Source: Gammaproteobacteria bacterium
GTDB lineage: Bacteria > Pseudomonadota > Gammaproteobacteria > Pseudomonadales > Alcanivoracaceae
DNA length: 64,000 nucleotides
Reading direction: 5' to 3'
Assembly: GCA_018067045.1 (NCBI GenBank)
Contig: JAGPVL010000027.1
Coordinates: 1 to 64,000, forward strand
This document shows, one piece after another, positions 1 through 5,881 of the stretch. Position 1 is the stretch's first letter. The number at the start of each line of letters is the position of its first letter. The notes under the pieces are model-generated. The model saw only the letters and a program-made list of their open reading frames with translations. It had not been told where the DNA came from and searched no databases. The translations under genes and the position numbers were made by a program.

Positions 1-64
1 GCTCTTTAAAATTGACCACTACCATTGCGGTTTGGTCATAAGAGTATCTCTTGAAATTTGGCAT
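1..64 (-). CDS. IS1182-family transposase, N-terminal fragment (partial at window edge)
   Basis: An ATG at 62-64 on the minus strand opens a frame of about 21 residues to the window edge. It begins MPNFKRYSYDQTAMVVVNF, which resembles the first residues of IS1182-family DDE transposases (a short basic start, a Y-S/E-Y-x-Q-T segment, then V-x-F). The frame has no stop before the edge. The catalytic domain is not visible, so activity cannot be judged. Confidence 0.5.
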   Translation of the reverse strand, partial: MPNFKRYSYDQTAMVVVNFKE

Positions 65-132
65 AGCTACAGTCCGTTTAGCGATGCTGAAATTTAGCAA
101 AAAACGTCGGCTTTTAGGAGTTTTTCTACAGC
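1..132 (-). mobile_element. End of an IS1182-like insertion sequence, truncated by the window edge
   Basis: The stretch next to the outermost attC core contains a terminal motif (minus strand CTGTAGAAAAACTCC, about 118-132) like the ends of IS1182-family elements. About 55 bases further in, a transposase reading frame starts on the minus strand and leaves the window at position 1. The element abuts the attC core at 132-138, so it appears to have inserted at or beside a recombination site. The family call rests on the terminus and about 21 residues of protein, so it is tentative. The far end and any target duplication are outside the window. Confidence 0.55.
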
Positions 133-206
133 CTCAACGCCCAAAGCAGCGGCGCGCGTCAGCGCGTCCAGCCACGGAGTGGCGATGCTGCCGTTGCTTG
201 TTATAT
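132..206 (-). repeat. attC recombination site of the outermost left-array cassette
   Basis: Read on the minus strand, the site opens with ATATAAC-AAG (plus 200-206), which includes the stop codon of the preceding cassette gene. It closes with GGCGTTGAGG (core GTTGAGG, plus 132-138). The arms GCAACGGCAGC and GCCGCTGCTT pair imperfectly around a short hairpin, as in folded attC sites. The length is 75 bp. The core differs from the GTTRRRY consensus at one base and lies directly beside the IS end. Confidence 0.75.
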
Positions 207-599
207 TTTTGCAACGAGGTCACCATAACCCCAAATGATTGTGCCGAATATGGCAAAGATTGCTCCAATGTAGCCAGCCAGTTTGTCCATGAAGACTTGG
301 CGATCATATTCAATATCTTCGGGGCTGTGCTCTACCTGAACTATTTGCCGACCATTTTCATCGGTGTAGGAGCCTTTAACTTTACTAATTCTCGCTCCGG
401 TGGGTGTTCCACCAACACCTTTAACCCCAAGCCGAAATATACTTCTGTAGCTAAGAATGGCTCCAATAAGCACTAGCAATGACCCTGAACGCTGAAACCA
501 AACATAGGTCTCATTTCCCCAGTCAGCATACAAAGAGACTGAGGCAATACCGATGCCCAAAATTGTCAACGTTGGAATGTTTCTAAAGACTCGATTCAT
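201..599 (-). CDS. Integron cassette gene: unknown three-TM membrane protein
   Basis: This gene encodes a 132-residue protein of unrecognised family. Hydrophobic segments lie near residues 9-24, 38-52 and 107-126, separated by a polar loop rich in charged residues, so an inner-membrane protein is likely. I start it at the ATG at 597-599. The longer frame from 632 would read through the upstream attC arm, whereas 599 lies just after the attC core, as is usual in cassettes. The TAA stop is inside the R'' box of its own attC (200-206), another cassette hallmark. Transcription would come from the leader promoter at about 1068-1096 through the previous cassette. No function can be assigned. Confidence 0.75.
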   Translation of the reverse strand: MNRVFRNIPTLTILGIGIASVSLYADWGNETYVWFQRSGSLLVLIGAILSYRSIFRLGVKGVGGTPTGARISKVKGSYTDENGRQIVQVEHSPEDIEYDRQVFMDKLAGYIGAIFAIFGTIIWGYGDLVAKI

Positions 600-605
600 A
601 ATGAA

Positions 606-701
606 ATATAACGCTGCCAACACGGGCCGCAATGTAGCGGCGAAGCCGCGAAATGGAGGTCCAGCCAGCTCTGCTGGCGCACGTGCTTGGCCTTGTTAAG
701 C
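606..701 (-). repeat. attC recombination site between the two left-array cassettes
   Basis: On the minus strand the site runs from GCTTAAC-AAG (plus 695-701) to GCGTTATAT (plus 606-612), 96 bp in all. The outer arms GGCCAAGCACG and CGTGTTGGC are complementary with a mismatch, and there is an internal GCGGCTTCGCCGC hairpin. The core site is followed seven bases later by the next cassette's ATG. Confidence 0.8.
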
Positions 702-956
702 ATTGCTACGCGACCGCCTCATATTTTTGACGCCGCCCACCAAAGTTAAGACATTACCTGTCGCTGTCACCAGCCACAATGTAATAGCTATGCTTGGCTG
801 GCGGCACCGGACGTCCTCATGGAAAAGAGAGAATTCATTTAGGCATGCACCACTGGCCAAGCTAGAAGATGAAAAAAACCACATGAGCGCCCACAGCGAG
901 ACCAGAAACAGGATCGCTGAAATCGACAGTTGAATAGTGGCTCGGCGCTTATGCAT
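696..956 (-). CDS. Integron cassette gene: unknown two-TM protein, first cassette of the left array
   Basis: This 86-residue protein has two hydrophobic segments (about residues 9-35 and 54-74) joined by a loop with three cysteines, and a basic C-terminus. That predicts a small inner-membrane protein with a periplasmic Cys-containing loop. The ATG at 954-956 is ten bases from the attI-like core at 966-972, so it occupies the first cassette position and should be the best-expressed gene of this array. The stop TAA is within the R'' box of its attC. No family is recognised. Confidence 0.75.
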   Translation of the reverse strand: MHKRRATIQLSISAILFLVSLWALMWFFSSSSLASGACLNEFSLFHEDVRCRQPSIAITLWLVTATGNVLTLVGGVKNMRRSRSNA

Positions 957-965
957 GGAAATGAC

Positions 966-985
966 TCTTAACAGTTTATTAACTT
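966..985 (-). other. attI-like primary recombination site, left copy
   Basis: On the minus strand the leader ends in AATAAACTGTTAAGA. The GTTAAGA box (plus 966-972) fits the integron core-site pattern. Sequence identity with the right leader begins exactly at the AAC of this box and continues into the leader, while the cassette side is unrelated. That is what site-specific cassette insertion at attI would leave. Confidence 0.6.
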
Positions 986-1067
986 GATGCCGCCTGCCTA
1001 TTCTCTATCCACTTAATTCTGAATAGGGGAATTTGGATGTCGGCATATAATTATTTTGAATCAGCAT

Positions 1068-1096
1068 GTTATAGCGTTATTGAGAACTTATCTCAA
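1068..1096 (-). promoter_or_regulatory. Cassette promoter Pc, left array
   Basis: On the minus strand this reads TTGAGA (plus 1091-1096), a 17-bp spacer, then TATAAC (plus 1068-1073), pointing at the first cassette about 100 bp away. The same hexamers and spacing occur in the right leader, although the surrounding sequence has diverged. That conservation supports real promoter function. Confidence 0.7.
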
Positions 1097-1305
1097 AGGT
1101 TATATCCGGCCGACATCCGCTTAATTAGGTGTTTTCAGTGCATGACGCCAATTTGGTGATGCGTACGCCTACCTCCATATTATCAATTGGTTGCGATGGC
1201 TGGGGCCGCATTCGTATTCTCGTTTCGCAGTGCGGCCTTTGAGCACGGGCCTTGGCGTTATGGTCGCCAAGGACTGATGGCGCGTTCTTACATGCTCTTT
1301 CAGAG

Positions 1306-1340
1306 AATAAAAAAGGCCGCGATTGCGGTCTTTTTTATTA
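1306..1340. terminator. Remnant of the pckA terminator, left copy
   Basis: An A-tract, a GGCCGCGATTGCGGTC stem-loop and a T-tract match the intact pckA terminator at 9007-9042. One arm base has changed, giving a G-T pair. Confidence 0.7.
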
Positions 1341-1374
1341 ATGCACGCTTTGTGGTTCGGCAGCTAGGTTGGTC

Positions 1375-1480
1375 TTATTGAGGAGACTTGTCTGATTCGT
1401 CGGCGTATTTCTCTGCAACGTTGGCGAAAAACTGCGTAGCCATTTCCTTTTCTTGGAGGTCAGACGCGGTGTTGTCTTGC
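1375..1480 (-). pseudogene. 3' remnant of a diverged pckA copy
   Basis: On the minus strand, codons ending at the TAA at 1375-1377 read ...ATQFFANVAEKYADESDK... This aligns with the C-terminus of the intact PckA ([18 protein letters not shown]). Only about the last 30-40 residues are recognisable; similarity fades before about 1500 and there is no start. The divergence at protein level suggests it came from another species' pckA locus, not from the adjacent gene. It sits in the same orientation and the same distance from its leader as pckA does at 9066. Confidence 0.75.
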
Positions 1481-1707
1481 TTGTCTACGAATGCGGAGAA
1501 ATACGGCCGCGCGAGCGGAACGCGGGAATCCCCTCATGATTATATGTATAAACATTGCGTCTTATTTGAGAACAGTGCATCCACATTGTGGATATATATG
1601 AAGGTAAAAAATGCCGCTAGCATTCATTTATCGGTCAGCAGCGGCATCTCTGGATGCTTGGTGCTGGACCCGTTAACTCCATAAAATTTACGGTGTGGGA
1701 AAATATT

Positions 1708-2316
1708 ATGTATGAACTGTATTTTTTGCCGGGCGCCTGCTCACTGGCGACTCAAGTCGTTCTACGCGAATTAGGCCAAGAGGTAAAAATCATTAATCGG
1801 CAACAAGTTGAAGGCTTTGAAGCCATTAACCCCATTGGTAGTGTGCCGGTGTTGGTTGATGACGGTGCGGTGTTAACTGAAGGGGCCGCGATCATGACAT
1901 ACCTTCTTAAAAAGCACCGCAGTCCGTTACTTCCTAGTGGTGGCGCGGAGTATCAAGCCGCGCTTCAAGACATTATGTTCGCTAATGCCACCATGCACCC
2001 AGCCTACTCAAAGCTTTTCTTTATTGCGCAGAACGTAACAGACGAAAAAACGAAGCGTGGTATTTTTGATGCTGCCGCCGAAAGCATTCGGAAATTATGG
2101 GATGTTGTTGAAAGCAAGTTAAGCGATAGGCAGTACCTTGGCGGGGATCATCCATCCGCAGCGGACATTATGCTGGCGGTATATTCGCGTTGGGGCGACT
2201 ACTTTCCGGTCGACATCTCATTTGGTGCGCGGACGAGGGAGATGTTAGCTGCTGTCCAGTCAATGCCTAGCTTTGTAAGGTCTGTTCAGGCTGAGCAGGA
2301 CGAGGTGGCTAGATAA
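1708..2316 (+). CDS. Glutathione S-transferase family protein
   Basis: This 202-residue protein has a thioredoxin-like N-terminal half (MYELYFLPGACSLATQVVLR, then the NPIGSVPVL cis-Pro segment and an E-G-A-A-I segment like the glutathione-contacting ES motif). An alpha-helical C-terminal half follows, with a YLGGDHPSAADIMLA motif typical of the GST N-capping region. The ATG at 1708 is chosen because it begins right at the fold; a longer frame from 1654 adds non-homologous residues. It probably conjugates or isomerises small electrophiles in the cytosol. FrnE-like and tautomerase genes close by suggest a small detoxification or aromatic-type cluster. The substrate is not predictable. Confidence 0.85.
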   Translation: MYELYFLPGACSLATQVVLRELGQEVKIINRQQVEGFEAINPIGSVPVLVDDGAVLTEGAAIMTYLLKKHRSPLLPSGGAEYQAALQDIMFANATMHPAYSKLFFIAQNVTDEKTKRGIFDAAAESIRKLWDVVESKLSDRQYLGGDHPSAADIMLAVYSRWGDYFPVDISFGARTREMLAAVQSMPSFVRSVQAEQDEVAR

Positions 2317-2389
2317 CCTAAGCGAGTAGGAGAGGCATTGATCATAATGCCTCTCCATATCGAGATTTAGCCGTTTACAGCGAATATAA

Positions 2390-3031
2390 ATGATGAAGAA
2401 ACTGCAAATAACCATGATTCACGACTTGGTTTGTTCATGGTGTCCGATAGGCTATTACAACATCAAAACCGCCGCGAAAAACGTGGGTATTGACGTGAAT
2501 TTCAATTTTATTCCCTTTGAACTTAACCCCGGTATGGGCGATGAAGGGGAACTGATAGCCGACTATTTTAGTCGTCGGTTTAATTGGAGTGAGCGTAAGT
2601 TGCTGGGTTATCAGGATTCGTTAATAAAAACAGCCGCTACTGCCGGTGTTCTTATCGACTTTTCCAAGCGTCAATACTATTACAACACCCATAAAGGACA
2701 TTTGTTGCTGCATTGGTCAGAGCAATTTGGCAGACAGGTTGAGCTTAATGAAGCCCTTATCAAGGCCTACTTTTATCGCGGACTAGATATTAGCAATGCC
2801 GATGTTTTGCTCGATATTGCGGTGCAGATTGGACTAGATAGAGATTTAGCTAGTAGCGCTCTGTCCTCGGTTGATCTTGAACGAGAATTGGAAAGAAAAA
2901 TCGAACGACAAAGAAGGCTTAACATCGAGAGTATTCCTGCGTTTACCCTTAACAATAATGTCTTTATCTCTGGTTCTCAGTCTGTCAGCTTCTTCGAGAA
3001 TGCCTTGGCGCCATACGTCGAAAAAGTCTGA
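2390..3031 (+). CDS. DsbA-family FrnE-like oxidoreductase
   Basis: The 213-residue protein has a thioredoxin-fold CxxC motif at residues 15-18 (CSWCP) followed by a helical insertion and a late I-P-A-F cis-proline segment (about residue 186). This layout is that of FrnE and 2-hydroxychromene-2-carboxylate isomerase-like members of the DsbA superfamily. There is no signal peptide, so it should be cytosolic, unlike true DsbA. It follows the GST gene with a 73-bp gap on the same strand. FrnE relatives are linked to oxidative stress or polyketide tailoring; the exact role is open. Two adjacent ATGs (2390, 2393) could each serve as start. Confidence 0.8.
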   Translation: MMKKLQITMIHDLVCSWCPIGYYNIKTAAKNVGIDVNFNFIPFELNPGMGDEGELIADYFSRRFNWSERKLLGYQDSLIKTAATAGVLIDFSKRQYYYNTHKGHLLLHWSEQFGRQVELNEALIKAYFYRGLDISNADVLLDIAVQIGLDRDLASSALSSVDLERELERKIERQRRLNIESIPAFTLNNNVFISGSQSVSFFENALAPYVEKV

Positions 3032-3052
3032 GTATTGGATAGAGGGCTTATA

Positions 3053-3943
3053 TTAATGTTTATCCGCAAACCACTTTTCAAGATACTCTATGCACTGAAC
3101 AAGCTTTGATGGCACAAAATGTCTGGCGGGATACAGCGCATAGAGCGTTAGGCTGGGCTTTTTCGATTCCTTCAATACCTCGATAACCTCTCCATTCTCT
3201 ATGGCTTCACGGCACACAAAGTCTGGAATAAATCCAATGCCTTGTCCTTGCTTAATGGCCTCCATCATAAAAATTGTACTGTTTACGCGTAAATTCCCCT
3301 GAACCGCAACGCCGTCTTCAATGGGCCAAATGTTTTTCCCTTGAAAGTAGCTGTACACAAAGCAATTGTGATCCTCTAGGTCTTGCGGAGATGTTATGGC
3401 CGGGTGGGAGTTGAAATATTCCGGGCCTACGCATACGCAGTATTTGAAATGAGTGAGGGGGCGTCCGACATATCCCGAATCAATAGGGCGGCTAGATGCT
3501 CGAAAACCTAAATCAAATCCTTGCTCTACTAAATCAACATTCTCATCGCCTAAGTGAATGTCTAGCTCAATGTCTGGGTAGGCCCGCATAAAATCGGCAA
3601 ACAAAGCAGACAAATCGGTGATCCCGAGCGCCATTGGGGCATTGATCTTTAGTTTTCCACGGGGGTGGTGTTGCAAGTCCTGCACAAAATTATCCGCATC
3701 ATCAATCTTTTCCAATATTTCTCTTGCTCGTTGCAAGTACCCCTCGCCCAGGTGCGTTAACTGAACGTTACGCGTCGAGCGATGCAGCAAGCGAGCGCCT
3801 AGCGCGTCTTCAAGGCGACTGATTTCTTTGCTGATCATTGACTTGGAGGTATTGGTTTGCTCCGCGACTCGAGTAAAGCTCCCCAACTCTGCTAGGCGTA
3901 CGAATAATTGTATTGCGCGTAGTTTGTCCATTGAGGGGTTCAT
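3053..3943 (-). CDS. LysR-family transcriptional regulator
   Basis: The 296-residue protein has an N-terminal winged helix-turn-helix (about residues 5-64, with FTRVAEQTNTSKSMISKEI) and a periplasmic-binding-like effector domain from about residue 92. The short length and the S-K-S-M-I-S-K-E-I recognition helix place it near the CrgA/DmlR group. It is divergent from the NTF2-like/tautomerase pair and convergent with the GST/FrnE pair. By LysR habit it probably controls the divergent pair through the 3944-4120 intergenic space. The start could be the first Met or Met5; the latter gives the commoner MDKL beginning. Confidence 0.88.
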   Translation of the reverse strand: MNPSMDKLRAIQLFVRLAELGSFTRVAEQTNTSKSMISKEISRLEDALGARLLHRSTRNVQLTHLGEGYLQRAREILEKIDDADNFVQDLQHHPRGKLKINAPMALGITDLSALFADFMRAYPDIELDIHLGDENVDLVEQGFDLGFRASSRPIDSGYVGRPLTHFKYCVCVGPEYFNSHPAITSPQDLEDHNCFVYSYFQGKNIWPIEDGVAVQGNLRVNSTIFMMEAIKQGQGIGFIPDFVCREAIENGEVIEVLKESKKPSLTLYALYPARHFVPSKLVQCIEYLEKWFADKH

Positions 3944-4120
3944 CCAGAGTGTGAAAGCAGGCGTGCATGATTCGAATTGTCTTAAAAATAGAAACAGTAG
4001 GTTCTCATTGTATGTATTTATGCATGTTAATCAAATCACTAGGATAGGTCTTGTCGCGCTTAACGAGCTATTCAATTGTTGGAGCTTCGGTAAAAGGATC
4101 AACGATGAAGGAAGAGGTGT

Positions 4121-4516
4121 ATGGGAAATCTTGAATATAGAAATGACTTCGGCGCGCACGAATTTATGTCGGTCATGGAACTCGTAAAAGATTATTTTGA
4201 AGGCTTGCACCGCGGCGAGGTGGAAAAGCTGAGAGCTATTTTTCACCCAGATGCATTCCTAAAAGCGCCAGGATTGCGACGCAGCTTAGATCAATGGCTT
4301 GATGCAGTCGCGAATCGATCTGTGCCTGAGCAACAAGGGCGGCCTTTTCATTATAAGTTGCTGTCGATTGAAGTTATAAAAGATCAAGCAATGGTGAAAT
4401 TGGAATGCCCTTTGTTTGATCACAGGTACGTCGACTACTTGGGCCTTTTAAAGGAAGACGGGCGCTGGTTAATCGTGAATAAAATGTACACCGATTTACA
4501 GGATAGTGTTTCGTGA
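4121..4516 (+). CDS. NTF2-like/SnoaL-type protein (putative lumazine-binding family)
   Basis: The 131-residue protein has the cone-shaped NTF2-like pattern: an N-terminal helix (VMELVKDYFEGLHRGEVEKL), a FHPDAFL segment, and C-terminal strands ending DGRWLIVNKMYT. It matches small enzymes annotated as putative lumazine-binding or SnoaL-like. The ATG at 4121 has a good ribosome site (AGGAAGAGG) just upstream; an internal Met at 4166 is the alternative. It lies between the divergent LysR gene and a tautomerase gene, so co-regulation with the tautomerase is likely. The substrate is unknown. Confidence 0.75.
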   Translation: MGNLEYRNDFGAHEFMSVMELVKDYFEGLHRGEVEKLRAIFHPDAFLKAPGLRRSLDQWLDAVANRSVPEQQGRPFHYKLLSIEVIKDQAMVKLECPLFDHRYVDYLGLLKEDGRWLIVNKMYTDLQDSVS

Positions 4517-4617
4517 AATAGCTACGTAGAAATTAGTCATGCGTGGTCTTTGACTGGAAGAAATTAGAGTAGTTAATCGGAACTACAAAGTAATACTTTG
4601 ACCAAGGAGAAAGAGAT

Positions 4618-4824
4618 ATGCCGTACGTTAATATTAAGATAACCGATGAAAATGTCACAACAGAGCAGAAGCAGGCGCTTATCAGGGGCACTACGCAATT
4701 GTTAGTTGATGTACTCAATAAGAATCCGGCAACCACGTTTGTGGTGATAGATGAGGTTAGTACAGACAACTGGGGGATAGGCTTCGATCAGGTAACGAAG
4801 CTTCGCCAGTTGGCGGAAAAGTGA
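4618..4824 (+). CDS. 4-oxalocrotonate tautomerase-family protein
   Basis: The 68-residue protein begins Met-Pro, giving the N-terminal proline that is the catalytic base in this superfamily. It keeps the TTEQKQALI helix and the V-V-I-D-E-V strand with the later N-W-G-I-G segment. A ribosome site (AAGGAGAAAGAG) precedes the ATG. Monomers of this size form hexamers. It is about 100 bp downstream of the NTF2-like gene and is the last gene before the right integron array ends. Confidence 0.85.
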   Translation: MPYVNIKITDENVTTEQKQALIRGTTQLLVDVLNKNPATTFVVIDEVSTDNWGIGFDQVTKLRQLAEK

Positions 4825-4855
4825 GGGGGCAATTGATATAAGCGGCTTGCTGTAA

Positions 4856-4954
4856 TATTAACTCGGGGGCATAGCTTTCCTCATAAAACACCATTCCACT
4901 TGTAAGCCATAATTCACAATGACGGTGAAATTCTATGGGTGCCCCGAGTTATTA
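4856..4954 (-). repeat. attC site of the last cassette of the right array
   Basis: On the minus strand it runs from TAATAAC-TCGGGGC (plus 4948-4954) to CCCGAGTTAATA (core GTTAATA, plus 4856-4862), 99 bp. The arms AACTCGGGG and CCCCGAGTT are almost perfect inverted repeats, and CTATG/CATAG extends the pairing. It overlaps the last codons of the cassette gene. Nothing cassette-like lies beyond it, so it marks the distal end of the right array. Confidence 0.65.
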
Positions 4955-5310
4955 GGACTTTCTTGCAAATAAATGAGTCTGATGCCGTAATAGTTAATTA
5001 ACAACATGGAGAAAATAATAATTGTTGATTGTATTCCACTGTTAGTTTTATTTATGGATTGATACATGATTACTGTTAGAGTAAAAATTATTACTGAAGT
5101 GATTAATGTCCACAGTAATAAATGTTTTACAGATTTTGACCAAGCCATAAACACGATAAAGAAATTGCTAAAACCAAAAGCTATTAATAATAATAGATAT
5201 GCCAAGAAATAATGATTTCCTGTCAGTATAAGCGAGACGGAACCGATCAGTATGCAATAAATTGAAAGTGCCAATGAATAAATAGTGAATAGGTAATTTA
5301 GAGCCTTCAT
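4933..5310 (-). CDS. Integron cassette gene: unknown four-TM membrane protein
   Basis: This 125-residue protein consists mostly of four hydrophobic segments (about residues 5-30, 35-57, 63-84 and 93-110). It is markedly more AT-rich than the chromosomal genes, which points to foreign origin. I start it at the ATG at 5308-5310, after the upstream attC core; a longer frame to 5340 would start inside that attC. The gene's 3' end runs about 22 bases into its own attC. No family is recognised; a small polytopic inner-membrane protein is all that can be said. Confidence 0.72.
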   Translation of the reverse strand: MKALNYLFTIYSLALSIYCILIGSVSLILTGNHYFLAYLLLLIAFGFSNFFIVFMAWSKSVKHLLLWTLITSVIIFTLTVIMYQSINKTNSGIQSTIIIFSMLLINYYGIRLIYLQESPNNSGHP

Positions 5311-5322
5311 CCTATTTATAGC

Positions 5323-5411
5323 CCCTAATGTCTGTAGCACTGGCCGCGCTGTGGCGAAGCCACGCTTTTAGCGGTCCAGGTCAAGGGGCGATTGTGGCTA
5401 CACTTGTTATA
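5323..5411 (-). repeat. attC site in the right array, with a degenerate core
   Basis: On the minus strand it runs from ATATAAC-AAGTGTAGCCAC (plus 5405-5411) to GTGCTACAGACATTAGGGG (plus 5323-5329), about 89 bp, with an internal GTGGCTTCGCCAC hairpin. The arm pairing is clear, but the core reads CATTAGGG where GTTAGGG is expected. That substitution at the cleavage box may weaken recombination. Confidence 0.7.
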
Positions 5412-5418
5412 TTTTGGT

Positions 5419-5793
5419 TTACGCACGCACTCTCCACTCGGATATTTTATCACCATCTTCGGTGACGGACTCATAGGTCTGGGCATTACTATGCGGGTCA
5501 TTTAAATTAAATGGACGATCTAGCGCCCCAAGTAATAATAGTTACTCCTGAAATACTAGCTTTCCATTGATTGGATAACATGCCCAGGATCGAATGAAAT
5601 TGGAGTTGTTAGGATCAGTTATTGAGGTAATAAAACACACTGCATTCCCGCCCAACAACTCTTCAGACGCCTTAACCCAGTGATTTTCGTAATCTAACTT
5701 TGACCAAAACGAAAAATCAGAATCAAATAACTCTTTAAAGTCATCTATCTGAATCGATCCTTTGCCATGATCTTCTATTGAAAATTGATACAT
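5419..5793 (-). CDS. Integron cassette gene: unknown soluble protein; TAA at 5542 splits the frame
   Basis: The ATG at 5791-5793 directly follows the attC core and opens an 83-codon frame that ends at TAA 5542-5544. Beyond that stop the same frame stays open for 40 more codons (including ...TYESVTEDGDKISEWRVRA) and ends at TAA 5419-5421, just before the attC. This placement is normal for cassette genes, whereas the first stop leaves an unusual 130-bp trailer. The ancestral protein was therefore probably about 124 residues. The copy is either truncated by a nonsense mutation or read through. The protein is acidic, has no TM segment, and its family is not recognised. Confidence 0.6.
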
Positions 5794-5877
5794 AGTTAAC
5801 GCGAGCAGCACGCGCGGCTTTGTAGTGGAGGCGAATCCGTAAAGGAAAATCCGTCGCTGTGCCTGAGATTGTTATGC
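5794..5877 (-). repeat. attC site following the GTPase cassette
   Basis: On the minus strand it runs from GCATAAC-AATCTCAGGCACAGCG (plus 5871-5877) to CGTGCTGCTCGCGTTAACT (core GTTAACT, plus 5794-5800), 84 bp. An inner GGATTTTCC/GGATTC hairpin is present. The next cassette's ATG begins at the base after the core box. Confidence 0.75.
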
Positions 5878-5881
5878 ATAT

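Larger units (their letters stand above)
970..1340. repeat. Integron leader, left copy (direct repeat of 8685-9042)
   Basis: The region shares long interrupted matches with 8685-9042: the attI-like edge, the GATGCCG segment, the CATATAATTATTTT block, the promoter block AACTTATCTCAAAGGTT, the CCGGC-GCATCCGCTTA block, a GGCC-TTGA-CACGGGC segment and the terminal hairpin. The two copies are in the same orientation and clearly diverged, so this is an old or horizontally introduced copy, not a recent tandem duplication. No open frame of convincing quality lies inside it. Confidence 0.75.

Noticed and set aside
970-1340. Leader as a MITE
   Set aside because: It has an internal inverted repeat, but it is adjacent to pckA sequence and cassettes at both places and lacks terminal repeats and target duplications. 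An integron leader explains it better.
1187-1684. Plus-strand ORFs at 1187-1381 and 1388-1684
   Set aside because: They lie over the leader and pckA remnant, whose homology is on the minus strand; no motif or ribosome site.
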